This document shows positions 11,217 through 22,794 of a stretch of 64,000 nt of DNA, in pieces. This DNA is from Isoetes taiwanensis. Lineage: Eukaryota > Streptophyta > Lycopodiopsida > Isoetales > Isoetaceae. Location of the stretch: assembly GCA_021234155.1 (NCBI GenBank), contig JAJEKV010000002.1, forward strand, positions 9,264,409-9,328,408, written 5' to 3'. A program made the translations under genes and the position numbers. The notes under the pieces were generated by a model. That model worked only from the letters and a program-made list of their open reading frames with translations. It was not told where the DNA came from and did not search any database. Positions within the stretch are counted from its first letter, which is position 1. Each line of letters starts with the position of its first letter.

Positions 11217-12190
11217 ATGAGGATTTTATCTTGGAATGTTGTAAGAGGAATTAAAGGTCCTATTAAAAGGAAAAGAGCTATCTCTCAAATCAGAAACTAT
11301 AATGCTGATGTGATCTTGCTTCAAGAACTTAAACTTCCAAATTTTGAAACCTCTAATCTTGGTGGATTTGGATTTATCCGGGATCTCCTCCACGGATTGA
11401 GGCCCTTTGGTAGAAGTGGTGGCATCATTATGATCTGGAAAAGCCTTGAACATCTTAGTTTCTTCAATTCCCCTTCTAAATTGTGGCAAGATGTTACCTT
11501 CAAGTATCAAAATTATGTTTTTGGTATTGTTAACATTTATGCCCCAACTTGCCCCAGGGATAGGGAGTTGCTCTGGACTGAAATTAGCTCTTGGTTGCAG
11601 AATAATACTATCTCGGATTGGATTGTTGGAGGGGATTTTAATAATACCCCTTCATGGAACATGAAATTAGGGAATAACATTAATATGTCGCCTCCTCGAG
11701 AGATGTAATTGGAATAGCTTTATCTCTGATTCTTCCCTTGTGCATGTCCCTTCTTCTACAGCCTCCTTCACTTGGTCTAACAAACAAAAAGGGGATAAAA
11801 GGGTCTACTGTGCACTTGATAGATTCTATGTCTGCAGTCCTAACTCTTCTCTTTGGGATAATTGTTTTGTTACAAGTAATGAAGGGAATATAATTTCGAT
11901 CACCGACCACAATTCTTGTGCACAAGGCAATTGACTCAAATTCCAAGAGATGGAAATATTCCCTACAAATTCAATTGTGCTCTTCTTGAAAATGAGTCAT
12001 TTGTGAATGATTTTAAGGCTTTCTATCTTGAAGTTCAATCTAATTGCAGTCATCAATCTATGAAAAGCTTTTATGCTAAGATCAAGAAAGCCAAAAGCTG
12101 GATTAAAGAATGGTCAAGGAAGAAGCATCTTGCCAGATTGAAGGAGAAAGAGGATTTGTTAACACACATGAGAAACATAAGATCCTAGCT
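11217..12190 (+). pseudogene. L1 ORF2, endonuclease part
   Basis: This is an endonuclease/exonuclease/phosphatase-fold domain that nicks target DNA. From the ATG at 11,217 it reads RILSWNVVRG, then ILLQELKLP with the catalytic Glu, and WIVGGDFNNTP near 11,617. A frame change at about 11,700 continues into SFTWSNKQKGDKR and ITDHNS (the SDH-like motif) at about 11,900. A second break near 11,930 leads into the linker at 11,916-12,188, which ends in a stop. With at least three breaks the protein cannot be made whole. Confidence 0.85.
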
Positions 12191-12216
12191 GCGGGGATGA
12201 TCCCTACAATCTTAAC

Positions 12217-15052
12217 TTGCAAGAGGGTGAAGAATTAGTTGAAAATTACCTCAAAAGTATAGAGGAGATTGAAGCTAAAAGCTCAACAATCAAGTGCAAA
12301 GTCAAATTTAACAAAGAAATGGATTGTGGTAGCTCAAGGTTCTTTTTTAAAGTAGCCAAAGCTAGGCTGCTGAGAAATTTTATTACTGAAATTAGAACTG
12401 ATGCTGGCTTATGCTTGGATGATCCAAAAATTATCAGATCCTGCTTTCATGACAACTATGCCTCTCTTTTCTCTAAAGTTACCTCTCAGAATATTGACTC
12501 CTCAAGAGAGAGGAATTTTCTTGATCTGATAGACAGGATTATCCCTTCTCCTATTGACACTATGGATGATTCTTTTATCGTTCCTCCTGCTGAGCATGAA
12601 ATTCTTAAGGTCTTGAGATCTTTTGGCAAATGCAAATCCCCTGGTCCTGATGGCATTCCTAGTGAATTCTACATTCACTTCTGGGACCTTTTGAAAGATG
12701 ATGTTATCTCAATGGTGAGAGGCTTTTGGGAAACTAATCACCTGCACTCATCTATCTCTGCTGGCCTCATTGCTCTTATATCTAAGATAGACAATCCATC
12801 TGCTTTTTCGGATTGGAGACCTATATCTCTCACCAATACTTCCTATAAAATTTGTGCCAAAGTCATTGCCAACAGAATCAAAGAGTATCTTCAGAAAAAT
12901 ATTTCTCATTATCAATCTGCCTTCTTATCCAAGAGGTTTATTTTAGACAACTATATTACTGCCATGGAGGGTCTTCATTGGAATAAAGTCTCCAACCAAA
13001 ATTGTGTGCTTCTAAAGCTAGACTTCAAGAGAGCCTTCGACACTGTTAGATGGGATTTCCTAGACATTGCTCTCACTAAGTTTGGCTTTCATCCTAAACT
13101 CAGGCTTTTAATTCATGGGCTGAATATTCACTCAAACTCTGCTGTCATTGTCAATGGATCTCCCTCTCAGTTCTTCCCTCTTTCTCGTGGTGTGAGACAG
13201 GGCTGCCCCCTTGCTCCTTACCTCTTCTTAATTGTGGCTGAAATGCTTACAAGGGCAGTAATTCATTCAAAAAATCTTGGGGAGATTAGAGGTCTTCAAA
13301 TGCCAAACAGTGAGGATTGTCTTACCATTTCTCAATATGCTGATGATACCTTTGCCTTCCTTGATGTTGATCTCTCTAATATTGAAACTTTCTTGGAAAT
13401 TATTAAGCAATTCTCTGCTGCCTCTGGTGTGAATATAAATCTGGCCAAATCTGTTATCATAGGAGATAATATCCAGCCAAACTTTGCTGATATCAAGGTC
13501 CTTAATTGCAACCAAGCTTCTACTTTGTTGGGAATGCCTCTCTCTCTTAATCCTTCCTTGAAAGGTCTTTGGCAACCTATCATTGATAGAATTAAGAAGA
13601 AGTTGAATCATTTTAGAGGGGGTCTATCTTTTGCAGGTAGGACTATTATTGCTAATTCAGTCCTTGCTAGCTCTCACATTTACTTTTCTTCTGCCCTAGT
13701 GGCTCCTAAAGCTACCTATCAGGAAATTGAGAAACTTATAAGAAGATTCATATGGAAGGGGTCTCACTTAGTAGGTTGGAATTATGTTGCAAAGCCAAAG
13801 AAAAGTGGTGGTCTAGGTTGTAAGGATCTTCATCTGCAAGCTTGTGCCCTAGCTGGGAAATATGTGTGGAATTCTCTTGTGTCTAATTCTAGTCCTGCTT
13901 CTCAATTTGTAAAATTTTGGCTTCAGAGCTCTCATGTGGATGGTCACCCTTCCTTAAGTCATATCTTGCCTGATTCCTGCTTCAATAGTCTCCACCCTAG
14001 TCCTAATACTTCCCCTCTCATGAGGAATATAATCATGGCTTGGAATAAAATTCAAACTTGCTTTGAATATGCTGCCCCTAATGATCTTAACCTTCAAATG
14101 TCTATTTTCTGGAATCCTATCCTTAGTGATCATGCAAACAACGTTATGGCCTTGAGGCACCCAAGAATTTATAAAAAGTGGACTGATCATGGTTTCAGGT
14201 TGCTGAGTGATCTATATTTAGATGGTAAATTTATTTCTTGGACAGCCTTTAAGAGAATTTTGCAAGGTACTTCAAGTGACAGAAAGATATATTACCATAT
14301 CAGATCCATTCTACCTTACCTTTGGCTTAATAATGTGGTGCCTAAAGCTACCAACTGGAACTTGGATGGCAGATGTCATTATAAGGTAAGCAAGGTCTAC
14401 TCAATCATTAATGAATCTGCTGCCCCCTCCAAAGCTTCATCCAAATGGTCTATCTCTGATGAGGATAGCAGGATTCTGTTTAATGAAGTATGGCACTCTT
14501 ATTGTTTTCCTAAGGTAAGCTTCTTTATCTGGTTACTGGCAAATAAGAGTATTTCTACATTACAAATGATCTCCAGAAGATATGAGAACATCTCCCCAAA
14601 TTGCCAGCTTGCTTGCAGTATGGAAGAGAGTACTGAGCACATTTTTCTATGTCCAAAGCTCAACTCTTTCTGGTCTTGGTTCAATGAGAAGCTAGGCTTT
14701 CTCTTCCCTATGAAAGTTAATGGCAATCTCTTATCCTATATTCAAAACAATTGTGCCTTTGCCAATACTATTATGTTCATTGCCTTATGGAATATTTAGA
14801 AAGCAAGAAATAGAGTTGTGTATGGTAAAAAGAATTTCTCTATCTTTTGGATTAAGATGCATTTCCAGCTTGACATTGAATCTATTGCAACAGCTCACAA
14901 AAGGAAATTGGCTGACAAATATAACAGGAAGTGGGACTGAATTGGTGCCTTTAGAAGGGCTTTTGATTTGTTTGTCTCTAATTTATGTGTTATTAATTCT
15001 AACTCTGTTTTTTGTGATGATGATAGCATATCTGAGAGTATGTAAAGAAAGC
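12217..15052 (+). pseudogene. L1 ORF2, reverse transcriptase and C-terminal part
   Basis: The frame is open for 860 codons to 14,799. RT motifs in order are KSPGPDGIPSEFY (about 12,637), QSAFLSKRFILDN (12,914), LDFKRAFDTVRWDFL (13,018), RGVRQGCPLAPYLF (13,187) and the catalytic QYADDTFAFL (13,333). The C-terminal zf-RVT-like stretch FPKVSFFIWLLANKSI lies near 14,508. At 14,797-14,799 a TAG replaces what is usually Trp in WxIWKARN, a TGG-to-TAG transition. The same frame then runs on to DDDSISESM at about 15,052. The domain makes DNA from element RNA at a nicked target. Confidence 0.93.
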
Positions 15053-15439
15053 CTTGGAGAGTTGGGTGACATCAAGAAAGATGCAGATCAAGAACTTGAG
15101 CCTTTCTGGAGCAGCATAAATACATCTCAATCTGATATAGGCATGAAGTCAAGGCTACCTGAAGCCTTCTGCAGAGAAGTGACCCAGATGTTCTGCATGT
15201 TTGACTTTTTATCTATGTACGACCGTTACATGTCAGTGAATCAGTTCATAAGATACAGGGAGCAGTACTATACGCATAGACTTTTGGCAGATCTATATGG
15301 TTCCTTACTCTGCTTATGTGGATCTGAGCCCTCTTGCATTGATGACGTTGCTGACAAGACCGAAGATTCCTACATTTTTGGATATGCTGCACCTTTCTAT
15401 GCATACTTTAATGCCAAATTGGATTCCCTTTGCTCCTAG
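15053..15439 (+). other. Unexplained 130-codon open frame at the 3' end of the L1
   Basis: After L1 ORF2 ends, a different frame stays open to a TAG at 15,437-15,439, with mixed, protein-like composition (for example FCMFDFLSMYDRYMSVNQF and IFGYAAPFYAYFNAKL). No family was recognised. It could be 3' UTR that is open by chance, or a short host fragment captured by the element. Upstream it overlaps ORF2 out of frame, and the first part of that long frame is a shadow. Confidence 0.3.
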
Positions 15440-15929
15440 GCCTGCCAATATCCTAAACCTACATTGGAACTTCTGGGATTGTTTTCTCACCAGCCTGAAC
15501 ATCCTTTGCTCAACCTTGCTTCCTAATCTTAATACAGGGAATTATAGAAGTTTGCTGGGGTCGTGACTCTTTTTCCTTCATCAACAGACTATTAATTGTT
15601 AATTTTGACTTATTAATAGGTCAAACTTTAAGTCTGATTACATCTTTTGACTAGTTCTCCATTCACCTCATGGTGATAGACACAATCTAGGGACTTTTTG
15701 TTTCATTGATCTATGATATGTTTAGCAGATCAACCATGTACTGTTTTTCTTGATTAATGGAAAAACCAATTCTTACCCTCAAAAAAAAAAAAAGCCACAA
15801 ATAACTTAAGAGTTGATATTGAAATGAAATTGAGATATAACCTAGGAATGAATGTTAAAATGAAAATGAAGTGGTTGACGTGTATAACCAAAGTTCGAAT
15901 TTAGAAGTTAATGTTAAAAATGATAATTC

Positions 15930-16000
15930 AAGTATATCAAGAGTTTGAAACCACGTCTACAGTTGGGGAGGCCAACACTCTACCCAAGGAGCTATCTAAT
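15930..16000 (-). repeat. tRNA-derived SINE or tRNA-like fragment
   Basis: On the minus strand TAGCTCCTTGGGTAGAG (15,978-15,994) resembles a tRNA D-arm/A box. It is followed by a GTTGG...CCAAC stem and then GGTTTCAAACTC (15,941-15,952), a B box with one extra T. The spacing suits a tRNA body. The extra base and the weak acceptor stem argue against a functional tRNA. Confidence 0.5.
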
Positions 16001-16467
16001 CCATCTTCAAGTATGAATAAAAGGGGTTCATCTCTTAGCAAAAATGTGCATAAATAAAAAAGCCATAACAAAGAAATATGAACACACAAGATAGATTCAC
16101 AACAGAACACAAACTATGCCATAAAACTGACCTTATCCAACCAAAACCTAAAGAGAAAATTCAAAAATAAGCTTGACCGTGATTCAACAGCCAAAGAATT
16201 GTAAATCTAAAAGCTTATCTGAAACACGTCTGCTTAAGTCGAAGGTGAGTGAGTGAGATATCAACCCATGGTTACACCACGCCCAACCCAAATAATGCCT
16301 GCGAGGATAAAGCAACACAAGCTTTGAATTAATAACACTTTGAATGCTTGCGAGGATTGAATGCCTGCGAGGATGCACTTTGAATACAAAAAATCCAAAA
16401 CAACAAACTTGATGCATGGATTGAATGGGTTGAGAAATGTAGGGTCGCAAACAGAGGAACAAATGTT

Positions 16468-16715
16468 AGAGAAGCGAGACGAACTCAAATGCAATAGGGA
16501 TTAAATGAATATTTCTAAATGAGCATGCATATGATAGAACATAAAGGTGCCGAAAAGCAAAAATATGAATGATGCTATGCCGGGCACGTAATCAAATGCA
16601 AATCCCAATCCGCATGAACATGGGTCGAAAATAATGATGTTACGTACTTAACCAAAACTCATAATAAACCACTTGAACAATGGTCCAGAATAAAATTGAT
16701 AGCTAAAGGAATGAG
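16468..16715. repeat. Dispersed repeat X, truncated copy
   Basis: This matches 9,384-9,660. It stops at AAAGGAATG, where the tail of the minus-strand LINE begins, so the LINE appears to have inserted into this repeat. Confidence 0.65.
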
Positions 16716-16799
16716 AATGAGAATGATTTTTTATCGTCCACTGAGGCCAATCGGCCTATGGGACCCACAAGGAGCGCAGCAAACTTATTACTGTCCGGG

Positions 16800-17250
16800 T
16801 TAAAAAACCCCCGCCCCGAAGGGTTTTCGAGGGAAAAACCGTGGCAGTAATAAGAATACTGTCAAACTATACAAATATACATCAATGTATATATACATGT
16901 CAAGTGTGTGCCTGAGGACATAGCTGATCTCGCATGTCCATAACCTCTCGAAAGGTATGATCCGGCTTACCCGTCTGAGGATCTTTGTGCTCAATGTCAC
17001 ATGTAATGGCTGGCGGGCGACCAACTTCAGCATAAGCGGCGTCCGAATTTGATCATATCTTTGGGCAACTTTGAAGGGTATGAGATTCATCCTCAATGAC
17101 TCCCATTTGGCGGCATTGTGAGCACGTCTGGCGTGGCTCACCAATCCATCTGCCCGTCTCAATTCGAAGATGATGTGCCCCTGTCGAATGGAGGCAATGA
17201 GTGCAGCGCCTTTTCATGGGCAAGTGGAGTGCAGCGGTAGCATTGCGGGC
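16800..17250 (-). pseudogene. LINE ORF2 C-terminal Cys/His region
   Basis: A frame around 17,080-17,160 reads a CSQCRQMGVIEDESHTL-like stretch: a CxxC followed by His and Cys, as in the C-terminal zinc-knuckle-like segments of LINE ORF2 proteins. The related element at 55.8-56.1 kb keeps RDESHTFELPGI at the same place. Confidence 0.5.
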
Positions 17251-17579
17251 CTCGTTCCAATGTGGGATTTATGTGGCGGCCGATAGTGTCTTTGTCTTGA
17301 CATGTTCAAGGGCATTGGCATCCCAAAGCTTCTTTGAGGAAACAAGCGTCAAGATATTGCCTTAAGCTATGGCGATCTGCCTCTGTTTGCATATGTATGC
17401 ACCTATGCTCTGCACATTCCATCTAGCCAACCATTGAGCTCTCTTTTTCCCTCCAAAGAGGGCCTTGAGGCTTGCGGCTCCCGTGCCATGATATAAGCTA
17501 GTTTAGGGAGGCGAGCATGGCTCATATTGACCACCTTCGAAAATAGACAATGTGGCGATCAAGGGCGCCCTCTGAAGGC

Positions 17580-18940
17580 AAGAATCTGTCTCTACGGTAG
17601 AATTTGATATGGGACTGTGGACTTCACCCCTAGTGCTCGTTACTAAGAAGGCTTTACGGACTGCTCCAAGTCATTCCAAGTAGCAAGTGATACTCTTGGG
17701 CCCCATACTTCCACCCGGTATAAAAGGCGGGGCTCTACTAAGACCTTGAGCGGGTGTGGCCCGATGGGCCCAATCATGCAACTCCGCTCTATGACTATTG
17801 TTTTGCATTGCATATAGTGCCTTCCGACTGCCGTCACTCGTGGCCGTATGGATGTGTCCCGGTGCATAGTAGAAGGAAACTCCACTCCCAAATACTTGTA
17901 TGTAGATGCAACTTCCACATTACGGCCTTGGTGGCGAAGGAGGGGACCCTCGGTGGCGTGAAGATGATATGAAAACCACCTTAGTCTTGGCGAGGTTGGC
18001 GCCATATCGGTCGGCTTGGCGAGAATATGTCGGGGCATCGAGATGTGGTTGCATGTCTGCTGGTGTGTAAGCTAGGAGGTCCACATCATCGGCATATATT
18101 AAGCTGTCGATGATCTGATAGAAAGGTGAGCTCCATCGCCCCCATTATCGGCAAACCCGGCTCTCCAATTGATCAATGTAAAGCCCAAACAATGTTGGGG
18201 AGAGGGGCATCCCGGCGGACCCGATACTACTATCAAATGGTTGGCTTTATGCGCTGCAACCGACCGAGCATCTTTCATATAGCACGTACTGCTTTTTGTG
18301 CGCAAATTTCACGGGAACCCCGGTATTGCGGTCTTGCCCATAGTTTTTCGAGCCTGCGATGTCAAAGCGCCTTCCAAAAATCCACAAAGCAACAATATAG
18401 ATCGGCGGTTCCTGCTGTCTTCAATCGAGTTACTTAGCGTGAAGATGTGGTCAATGGTTGAGTGTCGGGGTCTGAATCCTACACAGGTGAGGGGCGCACC
18501 TCTGTTGCCTCTGCCCGACACGTTAACTTCTTTGCTTTCGAGAATTCCGATAGCGGTTTTGCAAACTACCGGCCCGACCATGATTGTTCGGTAATTGGTT
18601 GGGGCGGTGTGGGTCACCTGCCTTATAGATGGGAACAACTCTGCGATTGGTCCTTCGCAGCGGGGAAGCCTTCTGTAATGCCTTGTTGAACAAAGGCGGT
18701 CGGCTACCGGTATTATGGGCCGGCCCGCCCACTTAAGCAATTACGCACGCATACCATCAAGTGCGGGGCTTTCCCATTGGCAAGGCGTTGTAAGCCTTGT
18801 TCCGCGTCGAATCTGTGATTTCCGATAGCGGGCCTTCTTGCAAAGGGTATCTTTGCATGTGCACCACGAGGGTCGTATAAGCTGTTGCAAGTATTGCCTC
18901 CTTTGCTTTCGGGGTGATATTCCACGTGGGTTGTACTGGG
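17580..18940 (-). pseudogene. LINE ORF2, reverse transcriptase part
   Basis: The pieces are in several frames. NGKAP lies near 18,770, and RRTNRRVVPIYKAGDPHRP near 18,600-18,650. GFRPRHSTIDHIFTLS follows near 18,440-18,480, and a QGCP-like GPPGCPSP box near 18,200-18,230. The catalytic SLIYADDVDLLAYTPADM covers about 18,060-18,105. YKYLGVEF and EPRLLYRVEVWGP lie at 17,700-17,900. All are hallmark non-LTR RT motifs in the right order. At least five frame changes separate them. Confidence 0.85.
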
Positions 18941-20250
18941 CTTTCTAAGAACCCTTCGCCCGGAAGGTCACGGGGTGGCGTTCGAGGAGGTAAAACATTT
19001 CCCTTTGATGCGCTGCAATGTGCGGCTTTCTTAGCTTTAAGGAAGATCGCGATCTTGTCATTACATGTGGGCGTAAAAGCGAGTGCACGTGACTTGGCCC
19101 GAACCCGGCGTTTGTGTTCCTTGCACTCTGCATCAAACCATTGATTACGTGGGAAGGTTGTGTTTTGGAGGTGCAAATGCGGCGGTGACTTATCCCAAAA
19201 GCACCTCTCTGCCGCTGATCCTAAGCACATCGGTCGGCCCGGCATGTCTGTTGCTCTAGTGTAGGATATTGCAAAATTTCTGCCCGGGTCATCCATAAGC
19301 ATCACGGGCATAAGCCCCTGCATGTTCATAATCAATCGCCCGGTGAGACATGTGAGGAGTTGTTGCACCGGGGTTAGCACAACCTGCCAAGCCAACTTCA
19401 AGTAAAGTGGTAAGTGGTCCGAGTCGATCTCTTCATCCCGATTAGTTGTTCCCCACACGAAAGTGCTTGATGACATGCATATCACGCTTCGGGCACCAAC
19501 ACATAGTCCACCACACTAGATCCGCCCCCACGGTTTTCACGCCTACAAGTGCTCTTGGGGTGGAAGGCCAGCGTGCCGATCCATTCGCAGATTACCGGTC
19601 AAAAATCTTTGAGCAAAAGCAAGCTATGTCGACCATAGCGTGACGATTGTCATCGATGTGCGTGGCCAAGCTCCTTCTGCGGGACCTTAAGCGCAATATA
19701 TCATCGATCAAGGGATCAAATCTCATGGGTTGTTCTACCACAGTGCGGCGCATTGAAGTCTCAAGGAGTATGACACTGCCCAACTGCTTATCTTTGCGTA
19801 TGTCATCATATAGATCGACATAGGGGTCCAGCCTATCTACATCCAGAGTGGGTGTGATAGAAGTTGCTTTCGCATGTGGAAAGTAGCGGGCTGCCACAAA
19901 GAGGGTGCGCTCTTTGCGGTTTTGCAAACGCACCCACAAGTACGGTTTGTGCTTGTGCGTCTTGAACAAGGAGATTGACTGTGCCAAGGTTGTTCGGTAG
20001 TAGCGGGCAACCCCATGCCCCCGCTTTCTGTGCAATCATTGAAGATTGAGTAGTGCTGGTATCGGCAAGTCGGGTATCACGTAATCTGCATGTTCCCATG
20101 TTTCCATGAGGAAGATGAGATCCATGTCTGCGGCAATCGAAGTTGAGACTATCTCCCTTACGCCATGGGAAGCCCCGACAATTCCGGGGAGACCATGCGA
20201 GGCACAATTCTTATTTGTTGGCGGGGGTAGCGGTGGGGACTTCGATGGCG
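18940..20250 (-). pseudogene. LINE ORF2, endonuclease part
   Basis: The minus strand shows NCRGF and DLIFLMETWEHADY at about 20,080-20,200 in two frames. PYLWVRLQNRKERTLFVAARYFP follows at about 19,860-19,945 in the 147-codon frame 19,592-20,035. The SDHLPLYL end motif lies at about 19,390-19,430. The GDFN motif expected between them is lost at a frameshift near 19,750. A linker with NQWFDAECK follows at about 19,130. Each piece fits the endonuclease/exonuclease/phosphatase fold. The gene is not functional. Confidence 0.75.
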
Positions 20251-20286
20251 GCAACGGCGAAAGGGGGTGGCAAAAGTGGAAGCGGC

Positions 20287-20361
20287 GAGATGTCGCGAAA
20301 GCGAAGGTGAGGCAACTTGCAACTGAGATGTCGCGAACAAATGAAGGTGAGGCAACTTGAG
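20287..20361. repeat. 38-bp direct repeat between LINE ORF1 and ORF2
   Basis: GAGATGTCGCGA begins at 20,287 and again at 20,325, each followed by AAGGTGAGGCAACTTG. It lies in the short spacer between the two reading frames. Confidence 0.8.
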
Positions 20362-20439
20362 CGGTGAAGGCGCTGTAGCGGCGGCGATGGCTGGCACCGC
20401 GAGGTCTTTGGAGGGTTAGCAAGATTGAACGTAAGCGGC

Positions 20440-21387
20440 ATTCGGCGGCCTGAAAATTTGCATCTTGCCCGAATCGATCCTGCGGCTCCTCCCCCCTGCG
20501 CGAATGCTTTTAACTTTGGCCAACTTCGTTACTGCGGTCTTCTTGTTGGGCGGGTCAGGTCTCGGTCAACATCTGAGGCGGTTCCCTTTAGTCTACCTAC
20601 CACGGGCGCTAAAGATGGCTGCTTTCACTTGCGCATCTCGTACTGTGAATGTGACCACCCGTGGGCGGTCTGCGTGCTGGACGTCATGGCGTCTCGCCCT
20701 AATAATGTTTACCGGCATGGGGAATGTCATTCGAGCAAGAATCAACATTTGGAGCCGGTTAATGAGGTCCTCCCCTGCCTCCTCTGTGAGGCCACGTACC
20801 ACCACATTGTGGCTTCTCCGTCTCAGCTCTTGGAGCTCTCTGACTGTTGGGTTAATCCTGCCCGGCACAACAGGAGTTGTTTGCTGTCGACGGGGCATAG
20901 GTTGTGGCCTACGTTGGGGCGGGGGTGGCATGGAGCGGCTTGGGGGTGCAGTACTAGACGGCCTTGGCTGACGCCTTGCAGACTCTTGGGCAGGTGGGAC
21001 TGCCGTGGTAGGTCTAGTGGTCTCTCCTTCCTGAAGCCGGGAGCTTAGCTCCTGCTGAAATTGTTGCTGCCTTGTCAATTCACGCATGCACCGTTGCAAT
21101 TGCTCATGAGCGTCTGCATTGAGGCCCTTGCCTTGTTCAGCAATGGCTGCCCTCAGCTCATGCATCTTCCGATCTTGGGCTGCGGAGCTATGCTCCAGTT
21201 TCTGCAAGCGAGAGTCCAGCATAGGGTTCATTGCAGATGAGGCCACTTCTTGTGTCTCGACCCTACTTTGAAGGGCTCCCAATTGTGACTGGCTCTCTTC
21301 AAAAGCGACCTGGACTTTTCGCATCACCAGTAGCGACCTCCTCGACCTCGATCGAAGGCGGAGATGGTTACCATTGTCTCTGCTCAA
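20440..21387 (-). pseudogene. LINE ORF1, coiled-coil protein
   Basis: A 264-codon open frame (20,593-21,387) starts with a Gln/Glu/Arg-rich heptad region over about residues 25-115 (for example VQVAFEESQSQLGALQSR). A Pro/Arg-rich linker follows at about 120-170, then a C-terminal part with RRRSHNVVVRGLTEEAGED and PRVVTFTVRDAQVKAAIF, like the RNA-binding C-terminal domains of LINE ORF1 proteins. A frame change near 20,590 probably leads to the true C terminus near 20,440 (RRIDSGK). Its first 314 bp lie in duplication copy B. Confidence 0.7.
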
Positions 21388-22019
21388 CCGTTTTGCTTGT
21401 CTGTGTCATGGTTTCCATGGCGGTGTACAAAGGAATCTATCGCGAACTGCATGTCGGCAAGACTCTTCTTATCCTTACGCCTTCCCGAGTGCACTAAGGC
21501 GAAGGCCATCTTCCAGTCTTTGTATCGCGGGTCTCCATCTTTGGAAACACTGTTTGTTTTCGATAACCGGTGCCTCTTGAGCAATTTGGGTGTGGAGGCT
21601 GCATTTCCTCGCCAAGCAAGCAATTCGAGCTCTGTTGCCCTCGCCATTGCTTGAACTGTTTTCGGTGCTCCTCAACTACACGGTTTGGTGGTGGTGAAGC
21701 CGCGGATCGACTTGCTTTGCTAGGCTAGAGTATCGTCATATGCCCGCCGAGCTATGCTTGTTGCCGCGAGACTTTGCCCGCGGCTTCTCTTTTCGGTGTG
21801 CACTTTGTCAATTTTGCCCGGTGTCATCCGACTGCTGCGATTGGGAATGGCATCTATGTACTCTCGGTAGAAGTTTTCTTGCCATATCTGCGCTAGGTAG
21901 GGGGGCATATCGGCACCATCCACATGCATATCGTGGTGTTGGATGAAGGGGCCTTGGGGGCTCGTCCGGCTCTTCTATCACTTTGAGTTGCCATGAATAC
22001 GGTGTCACCCTCTGAGGGC

Positions 22020-22520
22020 GGCTTGTCCGAAAGCCTCCACGCACTTTGATGATGCACCACCTACGTTTCTTTTTCTGGGGCGCCCGTCAGCTTCCGATGT
22101 CGGAAGCGGTAGCGGGGCTTGCAAGTGCAAGAAGCAAGTCTGCGGACTCTTTCACCTTCACGGACACAATGCGAAAGTGTTCAAGTGCATAAATCAGCGC
22201 GACCTCTAGTGCAACCTCGCCACCTTCTGGCAGGCGGCTTGTGCGAAAGCCCCCAAGCACTTTGATGATGCACAACCTCTATCCTTTTACGGGCCCGTCA
22301 CGAGAAAGCTTCCGATGTCGGCGTAGGTGCGGGGCTTCCAAGTGCAAGAAGCAAAGTCGCGGGCTCTTTCACCTTCTGGACACACATGCGAAAGTGTTCA
22401 AGTGCATAAATCAAAAGCGACCTCTAGTGCAACCTCGCCACCTTACGGGCGGCTTGCGAAATGAAAATAAGCAATGGTTTTCCCCTTCTGAGGGCGCCCG
22501 TCGCGCAGGCTTCGGCATGT
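22020..22520. repeat. Degenerate tandem repeat, period about 216 bp (copy B)
   Basis: This is the counterpart of 935-1,440. GCACTTTGATGATGCA occurs at 22,041 and 22,257. Many CAG/CTG-containing positions differ from copy A. Confidence 0.75.
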
Positions 22521-22794
22521 AAATGCTTTAAGCCAAGGTGATGGATGGTATCACACCCTCACGAATCCGATCTTAAAATCGGGTTGCAAAAACTTGTTGT
22601 TTTCTCCTCTCGGATCTTAAGCGAATGTGTACAAACCATATGTCTTTATAATCATCCGCGAGAACAAAATTCCAATGATATGCATTGCTCCCAAAAGCAG
22701 TTGCGGATCAATAGATATGAAGAAAAAGTATATAGTGTTGAAAAAAAAATCGAACAATGGAAACCCTAAAGCCAGCACTGAAAATCTGGTGTTT

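Larger units (their letters stand above)
10265..15793 (+). mobile_element. L1-type LINE retrotransposon
   Basis: This non-LTR retrotransposon has an ORF1 remnant, an endonuclease, a reverse transcriptase, a C-terminal zf-RVT-like segment and a 13-base A tail (15,781-15,793). GCCACAAAT follows the tail (15,794-15,802) and also lies at 10,256-10,264, a plausible nine-base target-site duplication. A weaker alternative is at 10,070. It keeps normal CAG/CTG content and few frame breaks, so it is fairly young but not autonomous: ORF1 seems 5' truncated, ORF2 has at least three breaks and one stop. It lies between duplication copies A and B and is in neither. Confidence 0.9.
16708..21960 (-). mobile_element. 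Non-L1-type LINE with microsatellite tail, broken
   Basis: Reading from right to left it has a coiled-coil ORF1, an apurinic-type endonuclease, a reverse transcriptase, a Cys/His-rich end and a 3' UTR. It ends in about three CATTCT-type repeats (16,708-16,725) instead of poly(A). The sequence is GC-rich compared with its surroundings. ORF2 is split by many frameshifts. The 5' end runs into duplication copy B, and the matching 5' part starts the window in copy A. The clade was not assigned. The tail type and the ORF1 coiled coil are unlike plant L1 and more like the L2/CR1/Jockey/I side, but that is inference. A second 3' end of the family is at 55,516-56,300. Confidence 0.85.

Noticed and set aside
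15930-16000. Functional tRNA gene on the minus strand
   Set aside because: The B box has an extra base and no good acceptor stem was found, so it was kept only as a SINE or tRNA-like fragment.
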